NCBI GenBank assembly: GCA_013433145.1
Contig: CM024169.1
Location: 2,852,001 to 2,916,000, forward strand
Direction of reading: 5' to 3'
DNA from: Ascaris suum
Taxonomy: Eukaryota > Nematoda > Chromadorea > Rhabditida > Ascarididae
Length of the DNA: 64,000 bases
Position numbers and translations under genes: made by a program. The stretch's first letter is position 1. Every line of letters starts with the position of its first letter. Below the pieces are notes generated by a model. The model saw nothing but the letters and a program-made list of their open reading frames with translations. It was not told the DNA's origin and searched no databases. This document shows positions 41,001 to 61,800 of the stretch, one piece after another.

Positions 41001-41555
41001 AGCCACATATGTCCATATGCATATGTTTGTCTGCTCTTCTCTTGTTTTGCAATTTCAGCTTGTGAGTCATATGAATTAGAACTACTGAAACTCGGAGTGT
41101 AATTACAATACAACGAAATTTCTTATATTATTTCCACATTGATCCATCAATTTGGAAAGAAATTATTAATCTCGAGCACATCAATCGACCTATAGAAGGA
41201 TGAGAGCATCTCGTAGGAAGTTTTTATTAGCGATAGCTTGAACTAGTACTTTGATATTTACGAATAAAATTGCTCTGTCAAATGTGGAAAATGCAAGATC
41301 ACTTGATGTCATTTCTTATGGCCTATTCTCCCACTTCTTTTGTTGTTAAGCTGATATGCTTTCATTTTTATCACAGTTATAGAATCACTGCAGAAAATTG
41401 TTGAAAATTATGCCCGAACAGTTGATAGAAGTTTTGAAGTTGCGCTATGCGTGATTTATTACAATCTTACAAATAAACGACCGATCGTCTACGATATCCA
41501 TAATCGTATCCGAAGCAATACACTTCCGAATATGCGAATAATTACATATCTATAA
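38062..41555 (+). CDS. Third VWA-like module, probable 3' end of the membrane mucin/VWA gene
   Basis: Exon 38062-38200 follows TTCACATTCAG and reads CIIEIILNDDANDEKSRVIL then FFSVLTYNLSAEI, in the same Cys-strand-helix-strand order as modules 1 and 2. Exon 41377-41555 follows TTTTTATCACAG and reads IESLQKIVENYARTVDRSFE then VALCVIYYNL and MRIITYL before a TAA. An AATAAA at 41568 sits 13 bases after the stop, as expected for a nematode 3' end. The exons join in phase 1, but the module would be shorter than the other two, so another exon is probably missing. No phase-correct exon was found linking it to 35636. It may instead be a separate small gene or a decaying copy. Confidence 0.45.
38201..41376. 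other. Probable intron
   Basis: Contains a candidate mini-exon after TTTTGCAATTTCAG near 41059 (CESYELELLKLGV, then a stop). It resembles a VWA helix but leaves no usable donor. Two copies of TTCATACAAAAAAAC lie at about 39085 and 39147. Nothing else is seen. Confidence 0.35.
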
Positions 41556-41567
41556 TCAGGTGTTAGG

Positions 41568-41573
41568 AATAAA
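41568..41573 (+). terminator. Poly(A) signal of the upstream unit
   Basis: AATAAA 13 bases past the TAA at 41553-41555. It closes the VWA unit and lies about 390 bases before the acceptor that opens the next gene. Confidence 0.5.
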
Positions 41574-41956
41574 ATCATTTAAAACAAACGCTGTTGCTAT
41601 TGCTACTGCTGAAAGTGTTGAGTGCGTTGAAACGCTCGCTTCTATTCATAGAATGTCGCAATCATTTCCGGTTTCACCTTACACATTTTTATCAACTGAA
41701 CATCCCAGCGAGTGTTTTCCGTTCTGCAACGACTGCTGCTCACGTCTTATTGCCGACCATTAGGAGATAATTTAGTGGGAAATTTGTATACAACGTTTTG
41801 TAGGCCTTCTTTATGGGCAACTGCGCCTAAGCATGTAAGTAATTACTACGGTAAACGAGTAAGTAATTCGATGTGGAAGAAATTAAATCCGATTTTTTCA
41901 ACGATCATTTTTAAATGGGACTTGATTCCTATCATTCATACAGAGACCACTTTGCA

Positions 41957-41958
41957 GG
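41957..41958 (+). promoter_or_regulatory. Likely trans-splice acceptor of the coiled-coil gene
   Basis: CCACTTTGCAG/GAT, 34 bases before the ATG at 41992, has the form of a nematode spliced-leader acceptor. The spacing of about 390 bases from the preceding poly(A) signal suits an operon arrangement. The frame is also open from this acceptor to the ATG, so ordinary cis-splicing is possible. Confidence 0.4.
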
Positions 41959-41991
41959 ATATCGAACAGCAGATCTTTGGTATCTACTAAT

Positions 41992-50744
<8,753 letters not shown>

Positions 50745-51442
50745 GCTGCATGAAACGATTATGCATCCGATCACTTCAGTGATAGTTTATAAAATATGAA
50801 TTTGTATTTAGTCAATCTTCTTTGAAAGGAGCAAACTATAAAGAAGCTTATAAGTGGATAATATAGGGATTGTGTCGATGTGCGCGGTCTAACGTTGATA
50901 TGCCTCACTTTCGATTTGTCCACTCCTTGATGATAGGAAGAAAATTTAAAGAACTCGTTTCCATTGTCGGCTTTGTTGAGCGCCAACTGACCTAACGAGA
51001 TCCGAAACGGAGAAACATTTCGCATAGATGCGAACCAAAAATGTGGGTGACCATTCAATCTATTTGTCAATAGACGTCGATTTAGGACATTGTCCATTCT
51101 TTAATTCTCGCACTTTCTCTTTCGCTCACTCAATATTCGTTCGCTTCTTATTCCGACTTTCTAATCTTGATATTAAATGAAGAAAAATAGCAAAAATAAC
51201 ATTCTAATTTCTAGAGCATTATTAATAATAGTTAAGAATGAAATATTGAGTGATATTTCTCTCGGATGCTTCTTGATTTGACTCGAGTATTTCAAAGTTA
51301 TTGCCAGTGTATGATTTCTAGTTCGGTTTTTCATTTCTAGAAATGTGATATTGTCAGGGACTCCTCATTTGATCAATGATCTCATGTTTGAATGTTCATG
51401 GCGAAAAATATCACAATGAAATCACTATGAAACCTTTCAGAG
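50745..51442. other. Intergenic region upstream of the hedgehog-related gene
   Basis: No coding signal. Ends at the likely trans-splice acceptor AACCTTTCAG (51431-51440), two bases before the ATG of the next gene. Confidence 0.5.
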
Positions 51443-54400
51443 ATGCGAGAATTATTGAAGATTTTTCTGTTGGTAGCACTCGCTGAGCAGTCGCTTCAGT
51501 CATTTTGTGGGTCCACTGGAGTACCGTTCAGTTTTGAGGTGCTCCCATCAGGTAAGCAATGTAAAACTTGTATGCACCGTCATGAATGAATTCCAGTGGC
51601 AAATGTGTTTTCGGGATCGAGAGCGACATGAGGGTATTTGTCCTGAGTGTTCTCAAATTTTCCTCATCTAGCAGACTATGATAGACATCTCCACAGAACA
51701 AAGGAAGCCTTAATCACTTGTGCGATATGCTGTTTATTTCCTTCCAGAGGATATCTCCTTTTCTTTTCCTGATTTCAACTGCACATCAGATTCGTTAATA
51801 GAGTCTTACGGAGCAGTCGATGTTGCTTGTTCTCTCTTTGCAAGCGAGAAGTGAGCCCTGTATAAGACCTTAAAAGGTTAACTCCGTATACTCCAAGCAC
51901 AAACCTCCATGGCAGCATCCGCATTTCACGAACGTTAAAATGCAGTCGTTAAAATATAAATTGATGGGATAATAGAGAGATTTTTTGTTGTAGCCACTTG
52001 TTCTGAATGATTGACAGGTGCACCGGTTCTGGGCTGCGCGCAACCGAGCTGTGTGGCTGCACCGGAGAATATCGAGGAGGATAGCAATTTCCTCACCGAT
52101 ACCGAAGGACAGAGTGACGGATTCTTCAGAGAGGGTGATAAGGAATTGAAACGATTTCGCGATCAGTCAGCACGCAAATTAATCGCGGTAAGTGAAAACA
52201 CTTTCGCGAAAATAATCTCTGAGGCTAAAAATTTTTCTATGCATAATGTTGATCTCATCGAAATCCTGTTCGCCAAATCAAACGTTCCATCAACTGAAAA
52301 CCGGTGACAAAAGACCTCTCAAATCGTCGCCCAATATGGCTTCATCTAACGGTGGTTTCACGGCGAAAAACAAGTGCTTGAGGGTGGTTTCTCGAGGATG
52401 GTCACTTTGTTTACAATGCTTCTTGCAAATAATTTCTTATTCACAGGTGCAAAACTTATTTGATTTTCCTCCTCATGTAATTTTTTTTGCGTTTTAACAC
52501 AAGGCACATTTGGCTTCATTCGACAACTTGGCTAATCGCTTGGCGGATATTTAGTGAAGAGGAAAAATGCAGAACCTATGAGAAATTTAGAAAGAAATAG
52601 ATGAAAAAGCAATGCAGCGAGTCTAAAACATGTCAGTCGCCAGTGAAAACAAAAGGTCATAGAGTTATTGGAGTTCAGCGGAAAGAGTTATTGCATGAGC
52701 CGTAGAACTAAATTTTAATGGCGACAGATGAAATTGGACGGCGAACTTTGAACGATGAATGTCAGATCATTGAAAATTGCTTCTTAATAGGAAAGTCAGT
52801 TGCTATAGAGACAGCTTTCACCGGTTGGACATTTGCACCCGTTGCATTTCAGCCCTGGCAGGTTCAACAAATTACTGAAATTTTGCAAAGTTAACTACCC
52901 CAATCTATGAAATTGGATAGCTATAATCGCATTTTGCAAGGTGAGACGAAAAATGCGCAGAATTTCGATAGCTTCGTTCAGCACCCAATTGAAATGCAAT
53001 GATGGAGCAAATGAGCAAATCAGTCGAGCTGACAGTACAGATTACTGCAAATAGCAGATATAGAGGTAAATTCGTTCAATAGCAAGACCAGTGTAGGTAT
53101 TTTATTCGGCTGAATTCGATTGATACAATAAACTCATGCAAACTTTTCATGTAGGAAAAGATGTCATTTATTATTAAGAGCAATGCAAAGTTGTTGAAAA
53201 ATTTCTAATGATCTGATGAATTCATCAAAAGATATCAGTACGGATTGTGATTAAATGACTTGATGTATGTACTCAAAGAACTAATGAAAATTGTATATGA
53301 AGCCTCTAAAGAGTCTGACCAGTTGCGATACGTCCTATCTAGGAAAAAAACACACGAAATAGTTGAAGATAATTTGCAAGAAACGAAGAAGACTAGCAAA
53401 GCAACCAGTACGATGTCCACTCTCTTGCATTCACCTCACTGGAGCAACCGTTTTCATGATTCACCAAAATGAAATGAAATACGCAGAATAGCACTCTCGT
53501 ATCTTTATTGATTCCAGTTTCCGCACAACTATTTCACTGACTAAACGGTATGAAATAAAAACCTGCTAGGCGTAAAATGCATTCAAATTTTCAGCCTCTT
53601 TGGCTGCTTTCCGGCTTGACGGTTAACATTCAGTGGGGGAAAAGAGGCAATCTGGGATGTTATTGCCCGAAATTTTGTAACTGCAGGCTTTAACGCACCC
53701 AAGTTGAAATTACTGGAGAGGTAGGGGGGAGAGTTAATCTTTACCATAAACAAAACATAAAAAGAATCAATTGTTTCACTCGAATGGTTTTACTTCTTGC
53801 TAAACCAATGCGAATGCGTTAGGTCGTTTTGACAGGGTTCTGTAGCTGGCCATTATTCTTTTCGAGCTTCACGGACCTTTCTGCAGGGCCAACAAAATGT
53901 GCCGATCATGCGCATGGGATTTCGCGACTGTGGCTACAGTATTTCCAGAATAGAAACTATGGGAAAGACAGGCACAAAATTACTCGCAAACAAAATGCCA
54001 GTTGAAGGTCGTCACGAATGCAATTTACATAGGCGCACAGTAAATGGAAACTGAACGGATACATAGCTACTTGCGTATATAATAGAAGTAAATCGACAAC
54101 TTTCCTAGCAATCATGCATACATAAATATATCGCTACCATATTTTCGCTCTGCAAAACGCTGAAGCTTAGATCGAGCATTGCAGCTGTAATTGGCACATA
54201 AGAAATTATCTGACTCCATTTTTCGGTTTTTTTTTTCGTATAGATCTACCGTCTCTGCAGAGGATGACATTTAAAAATCCGCAAGTACGGTTTCGTTTGA
54301 AGAAATTTCCGTGCAATATGTCGAGTGCTAGCAAACCCCCCCCCCCCTCCCTCCCAGATATTTCTGATCGCTATTTTTCGTGCATTTCATTGGGTACGAG

Positions 54401-55746
54401 AAAAGTATTGGTGGAAATCTTTTTATGCAATTCAAAATTTTACGTGTGATTGTTATGGTAGGTTAAAGCAGTAGGAAACACTCTCATGCCGATTCGCATT
54501 ACTGTTTACACATCCATTTATTTTTACTTCTTTGAAAAATTTACCTCCTAAAAATGCGTTATTGCAAATTTATTTTATACGTTTCTTTATTTGTGATTTT
54601 AGACGTTTATCTATTGGTTTGTGCATTATTCTCCGCATTAAAATCTAGCATAGAAAATATGACATGTGTAGTACATATCATAGCGTGATCTTCTATAGAT
54701 TATTTCTTGTTGATGAAACAACTCGAAAAGCACTTTTAGGCATTTAATAATAGGGGAATAAAAATCTTACACTCTTTCACGTTGCTTACTTTTGTTTCTC
54801 ACATCGATGAAACTCACTGAAAAATATTTTCTAGAAGAATTTTATGAGTAATTGGGTTAATTATGATACGATGATATTATTTCACTTATTTATCATTTGA
54901 TGACGGTTTATGAAAGCGATCAGCAAAGGAAAAGCAGAGTTTAAATCGTGTAACGTCTAATGATATGCATCGCCGCATATTTCGAAAGGATGTTTTTTGG
55001 TTTAACCGACATAACGAGAGAGGCCGTTGATTGTATCACAATTGAAAACAGTTGGTTGGTCTAACGTTTGCAGTGTATTGCAGAAATGCTCGGGTAAATT
55101 CGCCGATTTGTCATGTCCCGGAAAAGATCAATGGGTCGGCGGAATAGAGTTCATCGATCATCCGAGGCAACCGTAAGTTTTTGTTTTTTCCGCTTGTTTC
55201 ATCAATGAGCAATACAAAATAAGAAACTATCAAAGAAGTATCCATTGATGAGAATGGTAACCCAGAATATGAGAAAGTTCATTCACCACTGTCATGAGAA
55301 CTAGAAATTGTAACCGTTCATGCGAATAATAACTTTTACTATATTCAATGAACAGAGCAAGATGGACAAGAGCTTCTACTAGTCAAGAAAGTCTTTTAAC
55401 ATAAGTAACGTTTTCAGCAGTTTTTGATTGCTTTGCTACGTATGTATATGGGACTTTGTCCACGATAGTATTTTAGAAGCAGATTGACGTCGAAAATCAC
55501 ATCAGATACCTGGATCGTTTTAATTCCTGCCTTGTTGCGCATGTGCTCTTTTAAACGTGCTGCTGTTTGTGTGATCGCGACGATCGACTCGCATTTTCTT
55601 TTTACGCTCTTGGTAGTGAATTTCATCGCGCATCCTTTGCACTAACAGCCTTGCATGCTCTGATTTTTGTCCTTTCTGTTCCTTTCCGTTGTCTCTTTCC
55701 AACCGTTCTGTTCTATACTTTCTATATGTTCTTTTGTATATTGAAA

Positions 55747-55834
<88 letters not shown>

Positions 55835-58800
55835 TTAAACATACAAAAAATTATTTTATATTTTTCTATACTGTCGCTATGTTTGTATTTTTTGTGTCAG
55901 TGAATGCATATGCGTTGAAGTTCGTTGTTAAGAGTAGTAGGTGTCCGGCTGCGTTATTCACTGGCCACTTGCCGTCGCGATATAGACCATTAACTGTTTG
56001 CGGCAAGAAAATTCTTGTTCGGTCGTATCCGCTATGAAGTATTCGTGCCATTAAAATACAAATTCATCTTTTCTTACATCGCATATAGGCACTAATTTTA
56101 CCAACGTGAAAGGCCATTTGAAGGAGAAGAGAGGAGGATAAACTTCCTTATTCTCCGATTAGAAAGAGAATAAAAATGTTGTAGCGGTTAGAAGTTCTGC
56201 TGTTTTTTGTTTTTTTTTTTTTTTTGTTTTTCGTCGTGAATCGTATGCAGTTAGCGACGATGAAAGTGCTGGTGAATCAAGCACGGTGCAAGTAGGAGAG
56301 GATTGAATGTACGAAGGCGATGGATCTGGCTCTAACGAGAAACGAAAGGATGGTGAATGAGGAAATAAGGACATGATTTAAAGCGAGAGTAGTATTTACA
56401 TTTGGCCTCTGCTTTTAATAGAAGTCAGAGGTCGAATGGCTCAAATCGTTGAAGAACACCAAAAAAAAACATAAATGAAATGTGGGAATAATTCACTGCG
56501 TACGGGGTAGTAGGTGGACTGCCGGAAAATGGCGGAAAAGTCCAAGTTATTCGCTACCGTATCAGCAATAATTCAAAACCATTCACTCTAAGGCGATAAC
56601 CCTCCAAGGGATGGAGAGAAGAGATTCATGCGTTCAGATGGTACAAGTTGAAAATGTTATTCTATGCTTCTAATTTTTGTATGCTTTCGATCAATTGTAT
56701 ATATGCTATTTGATTGGCGTTACGTTGCCTGCGTTCATGTTTAAATTGTATATGAAAAGCTGTCATTGGCTTTTTACAATTTCTCGTGAATAATTTCGAC
56801 CTATAACAAGCACCTCAAACAGGGTAGATAAAGCTTCAGTTTTGTAGTTGCCAGTGACCATGCTAGCATTGCTCACCATAAACATGCTTGCTGCACTAAC
56901 CAAACGCACTGTGAGGTTAGCTACCCCGTCAGGCCGTATTGTTCGAATATAACCACCGCAAGTATGTCGTTATATTCAGCCAGAAGGTTGCCTCCTTCCG
57001 CGAGAAGCGCTGGAGACCGCCATAATTCCTGTTGGAACATACAATTGTTGCTTCCATCCACAAAACAACTAATATTTCTACCACAAAAGTGGTAGTAATA
57101 ATTACCTGTCTGTAGATCGAAGGAAATGTCTACAGACTGAACAAAATGCTTGCACTCATAGAACATTGCAAACGATTGGAGATATTTCGAAATTTAGTGC
57201 TCATAGTGTGTTATATGCTTGAAGAAAAATGAATGAGTGTAATGGAAACCGCGATATACTATAGTAGTAGGGCGTGTAAGCTGAAACGTAATTTTGACAC
57301 CCGAATTGCAATTCTTCTTACCACCTTCTCTATGAATAGTCGGGTTAGGGTAAGGGCGGAAAGGGAATACTTCCACCAACCAGTCTGTTTGAGCAGATCG
57401 GACTGATGAATTTGTGCAGTCTTCATTTGCGATGGTTTTTCCATTGCATCATGGTTAGCAGTAATGTCGCAAGAGAGCATTTTGACAGAGATGATGCTCT
57501 GACTACTTTCCAGAGTGAGCCTTGGTTGAAGGAAACAAGTAAAGAAAGAAATTTGGAAATTTCGGCTAGTGAATTATGTGGAATGGCGATCATTAAAATG
57601 CTATGTCTCAACTGTTTTAACTGCAATTTCTTCATTTCATAAACATACCTCTGCGCTGCATGAAGCCATGTGAAACAATCAAACCGAAATGTTTCAAATG
57701 AGACAATAAATTTCAAAAAAATGTACACCACTCAGGATTCTATAGTCGCTGTATGTAATATTTGCGGAACAAGCTTAGTGCAGTTTAAAATAAGTTTTCA
57801 GGCTCATTCTGCAATGCTGCTCGTTCGAGGGATTGCGTTTCTCTCAAGATGTTGGAGTAACGAATGTCGGTCCAGGAGAAGCGATTACCGGAGGTGAAGT
57901 GGTGCGAGATGGACGACAGATCAGCTTTGACGTTATTGCCAACGTTCGCAAAGTCATGGATGCCAATACACATGAGTATGCAATTTAATTGGACACATTG
58001 GAAAGCTATTATTAGCGTCCCTTTAACAACTGTTATCTTCTTCACTGCTGATATCGAACTAGAATTAGTCAGTTAAATGAAAACATCCTTTAGGTAAAAA
58101 TAAACTGGAAAACAAAAGGAAATCAGAGAGGCCACTACCTACATCTTTCTTTGTTATGATAAGCCAATAAACATTGTGAATGAGGATAGATACAATTTGA
58201 AGCATATCGTTTAACAAAATTTTTTGTCAATGAATTGCTCTCACAATCGCAGCGAGATGCCGTACATAAAGGGCCAATCCTCTAGTGGTCAGATATGTAA
58301 TATATGGCCCATTATGGTAGTCGATTAAGTGTTGACAATTTCCATTAATCTCAATTGCTTTGACTATTCGTTGTTAATAGAGCTTGAAGATAGGAAAATT
58401 TGCTAAGAAGCAATGGCATGAAAATGCGTTGCAGCAGCAGATTACGGCAGACTGAACGTGATAAACGAATGTGCTGCTCGAACACACTTCATTACAACGT
58501 CAAGCTTTCACTATACACCGCATGAATCTATGCACACACATGCAAAATTTCAGGATATCATACGAAGTGACAGTTCGTCGAATGAACTGTCTACCAGATC
58601 CGCCAGAACCTGAAGTACCGTGTAAGCATTCATGCACTTCCTCTGTATTTCTTGTATATGGGATTAACCTATATTTTTACGATGTTTTCCTTACTAACTT
58701 CTTTCATCAAACGAAATATAACGATGGTAGAAAAGACTTCTTTGTCAAAATATTTGAAATGTGTATGTTTGTCGTTGAGAGGGAAATTCGCAGCAATTGA

Positions 58801-61800
58801 GATATGTTAGGTGATGTAAGCATATATAGAACGCAATACTCTGTAAGTGGCTGTGTTAATGATTGCAATTTCTGAAAGGAGGCATGGAGAATAGTGAAAG
58901 AATTGGAAAGCGATTGCTTCTTCTGTCGAGACATATCGTTTCCATGCTCCATTCACTGCTCATTTTGTGCGTTTTTCCAAAAGTGTTCTCAAATGGTGAG
59001 CAGCAGCAGCAACAACATCGTACTCGCGCATAAGTATCCACGCACATATGTGCTTAACTGTCTGCAGGCATCTTGGTCATGACTGAGGCAAGATTTAGAA
59101 ATTCGTTGGCATAATGGACACCATGAGGCGACCACTGTCACATAATTTACTGTGATCTATGAATTCGGAGATAAGTTTTAGCTATTTGAAAAACTATAGC
59201 TAATAGGACTAGTTCCGGAAGTGTATGTCATAGCAAGGTTCTTTTTTTGTTCCCTCCAGTAGATGACAACCAAACTTGCGCAATTGACATGCTCGTTATT
59301 GGTGATGAGGTAGTCTGCGAGTGCTGGATACGCTAAAGCGTGGAGCGTCGAAGAGCCCCTCCGATGCCAGCTGTCCCAGATCGCATCTTATCTCCTAATG
59401 ATCAGAGTTTACCGATCTTAGGTTTTGGCCTAACACTGTGTGACACAAAGAATCATATAAATTAAGAGAATGTGATACGCTGAGATGCTCAAATCAGATT
59501 TACGGCATAGATTATAGAACAAATGTGAAACGAAAACCAGAAATTTGTGAGTTCAGTTTCAGTTGATGCCGGCGTGTCAGAAGAAGTCGTAAAAATATTA
59601 ACGAAGGCAACCAACGGTGCGAGCTTAGGAATCGAGAATAAGTTCCTCAAGAAGAGTTCTTCTGATCGCTTAGGAGAAGAAAACGCTTCCGGAGCAATTA
59701 TGCAGAAGGCCAACGAAAAGAAATTCTTGGAAAAGTTTGTCACTTCCCTCTGGAAAAAAACAAACGTTGTTGTGTAGTCTATGAACCATCCCCAATGCTA
59801 TATATAGGTGTTCAGACACTGATGATTATTTAATATACTGATGGCTATGTCGCATATCATCGACGACATGTTCATGCTGACGCACATTTGAATGGGCAAA
59901 TTTTGCAGTTTCTATCCAAAAAGTATGCGGAACACAAAGATGCAAGTTGTAAAACATGAAGTAAGCAGCAGAATGATGTGCGAAATACACTTTTTTCGTC
60001 TAGAACAGTATTTCTGTTCCTTCCATCAAGCTCTCGTCGATACTCTTCTCACTCCTTCTAAACGCACCCTTGTCATCTTTTATACTTCCGAAAGTGAGCT
60101 TTCGCTTTGCGCGCTATCTTCACTTCTGAAAAATGATGCAAATTACTTGAGGATATTTATTCGCTTTAAAACCATCCTTAGATAGTTAGACGTTAAATTA
60201 TAGTTTGGCAACGAATTAATTCTGTTAGTGTTCGCATGGCTGCAGTTGAATGTTTTTGCAATCAAATGAACTATCAATGAGCTATGAAACAATGGTAAAT
60301 TTGATAATGATATTGCAGGAACGCTTTTATTTCTTGCAGGAAGAGCAACGTTCATCACTCCCTTACAACTGCTAAACCCGAACCAGAACTGGGAAACATC
60401 AGTCCTCTACCAGAAATTGCTGGCAAATTAGACAATAAAAGCGCTTCACCTTTTCCAGTCCCATCTCCCCAACAAGTTCCAGTGGAACAACATGCAGGAC
60501 AGAATCTTGCGAACCAAGCAGCTCGGCCCAACCCACTACCGATAGCCGCCCCAGACGAGCGATCAATTTCCCCTCAGCCACAGTTTGGTGTGCAAAATCT
60601 AGCACTGCCGCAAACCCAATATACTCGAAATGTACCCGGAGGACAACAGCAGCCTTTACCGCCATCTCATTCAAACGGCCAGGCGAACTTTCGCTTTATC
60701 AACGTAGCCGTGAGTCCAGCTCAGTTGCAGAATTCCGGTTCGGGCACTGTTCAACAGCAGCAGCAACAACAAATTCCGCAACAGGCAGATAACATAAACC
60801 ATCGGGGCCTTGACTATAGCAAACAACAGCGACTGATGGAAACCGGATTCCCTCAGCAAAATTCTCCTACGTTCAATCCTCAAACCGAAAGTGGGCAGTC
60901 TAACAGTGGAAGTGGTAGCTTCAATTATGGTGCAGCTAGCAATGGTTTTGCTGCTCAAGCATTAAATAACCAAAACACGAATGCTAACCAGCCCAGTCCA
61001 CTTTTAATTTCTCAAGCGAACGTCGTTGGTCACTACGTTTACAATCGAGGCCAAGCACAGAACCGCAACGATCAGCAGCAGCCCTCCTATAACGGCAACG
61101 GCCAAAGTGGATCGCTATATCCACCGCAATCAGCAGGTGAAACTCCACCACCAACTTTCACGCAACAAACTTTCGCAACGCTACCGCCCTATTCGTTCGC
61201 TGCGGCAAGCGCAACGCCAAGGCCTCTCTTGCCGTTGCCAGGTTCTTACGGGTTACAACAATACGCAGGTGTGGGCTACGGAAATGTTGGACCACAAACG
61301 CTTCTTGCTCCATCAGCATTCCAGCCCCAGCCATTCCAGGCCAGCTTTCCGATACTGCCAACACAAACACCAGCCTCACCTCTGCTTTTCGGAGCACAAT
61401 TGTTAGGCTTCCCTCAGCCGGGTATTATCCCCTTAGCTCCATTGGCTCGAGGTGGCGTAAATGTCCAGCAGGCCGCAGTGAGTCCAGCAAGAGCAACATC
61501 CTTACTAGCCGATCAGTCAACAAGAGCATCGCCACAGCCACTACCTCCAGCGCCATCTGCTTTTCCTTCGCAAGGGTTACCGCCGTTACCTTCATTTGAG
61601 CAGGTGATGGGCATGTTTGGAGTTAGGAATGGTACGCTCGCCACACTACCTACACTTCCAACACTACCAACTTTGCAGCCATTTTCCCCATATTCGATAG
61701 CCACACCGCCTCCCCTTAGTCTTTACGTCCCACATGGCGCCAACAGCCCACTGCCGCCGGTGCTCGATATCTATGGAAGGTCGCAACAGCAACAAGCTTC

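Noticed and set aside
41418..41460. Alternative start of the coiled-coil gene at ATG 41418 (MPEQLIEVLKLRY)
   Set aside because: Overlaps in another frame the exon assigned to the third VWA module; the ATG at 41992 behind a good acceptor is simpler.
58886..58993. Cys-rich plus-strand block (CFFCRDISFPCSIHCSFCAF) with a GTGAGC donor
   Set aside because: Phase allows it after exon 58554-58621, but the exon at 59260 fits the family and phase better, and a second frame here reads equally well as a signal-peptide-like start. Kept only as a note.
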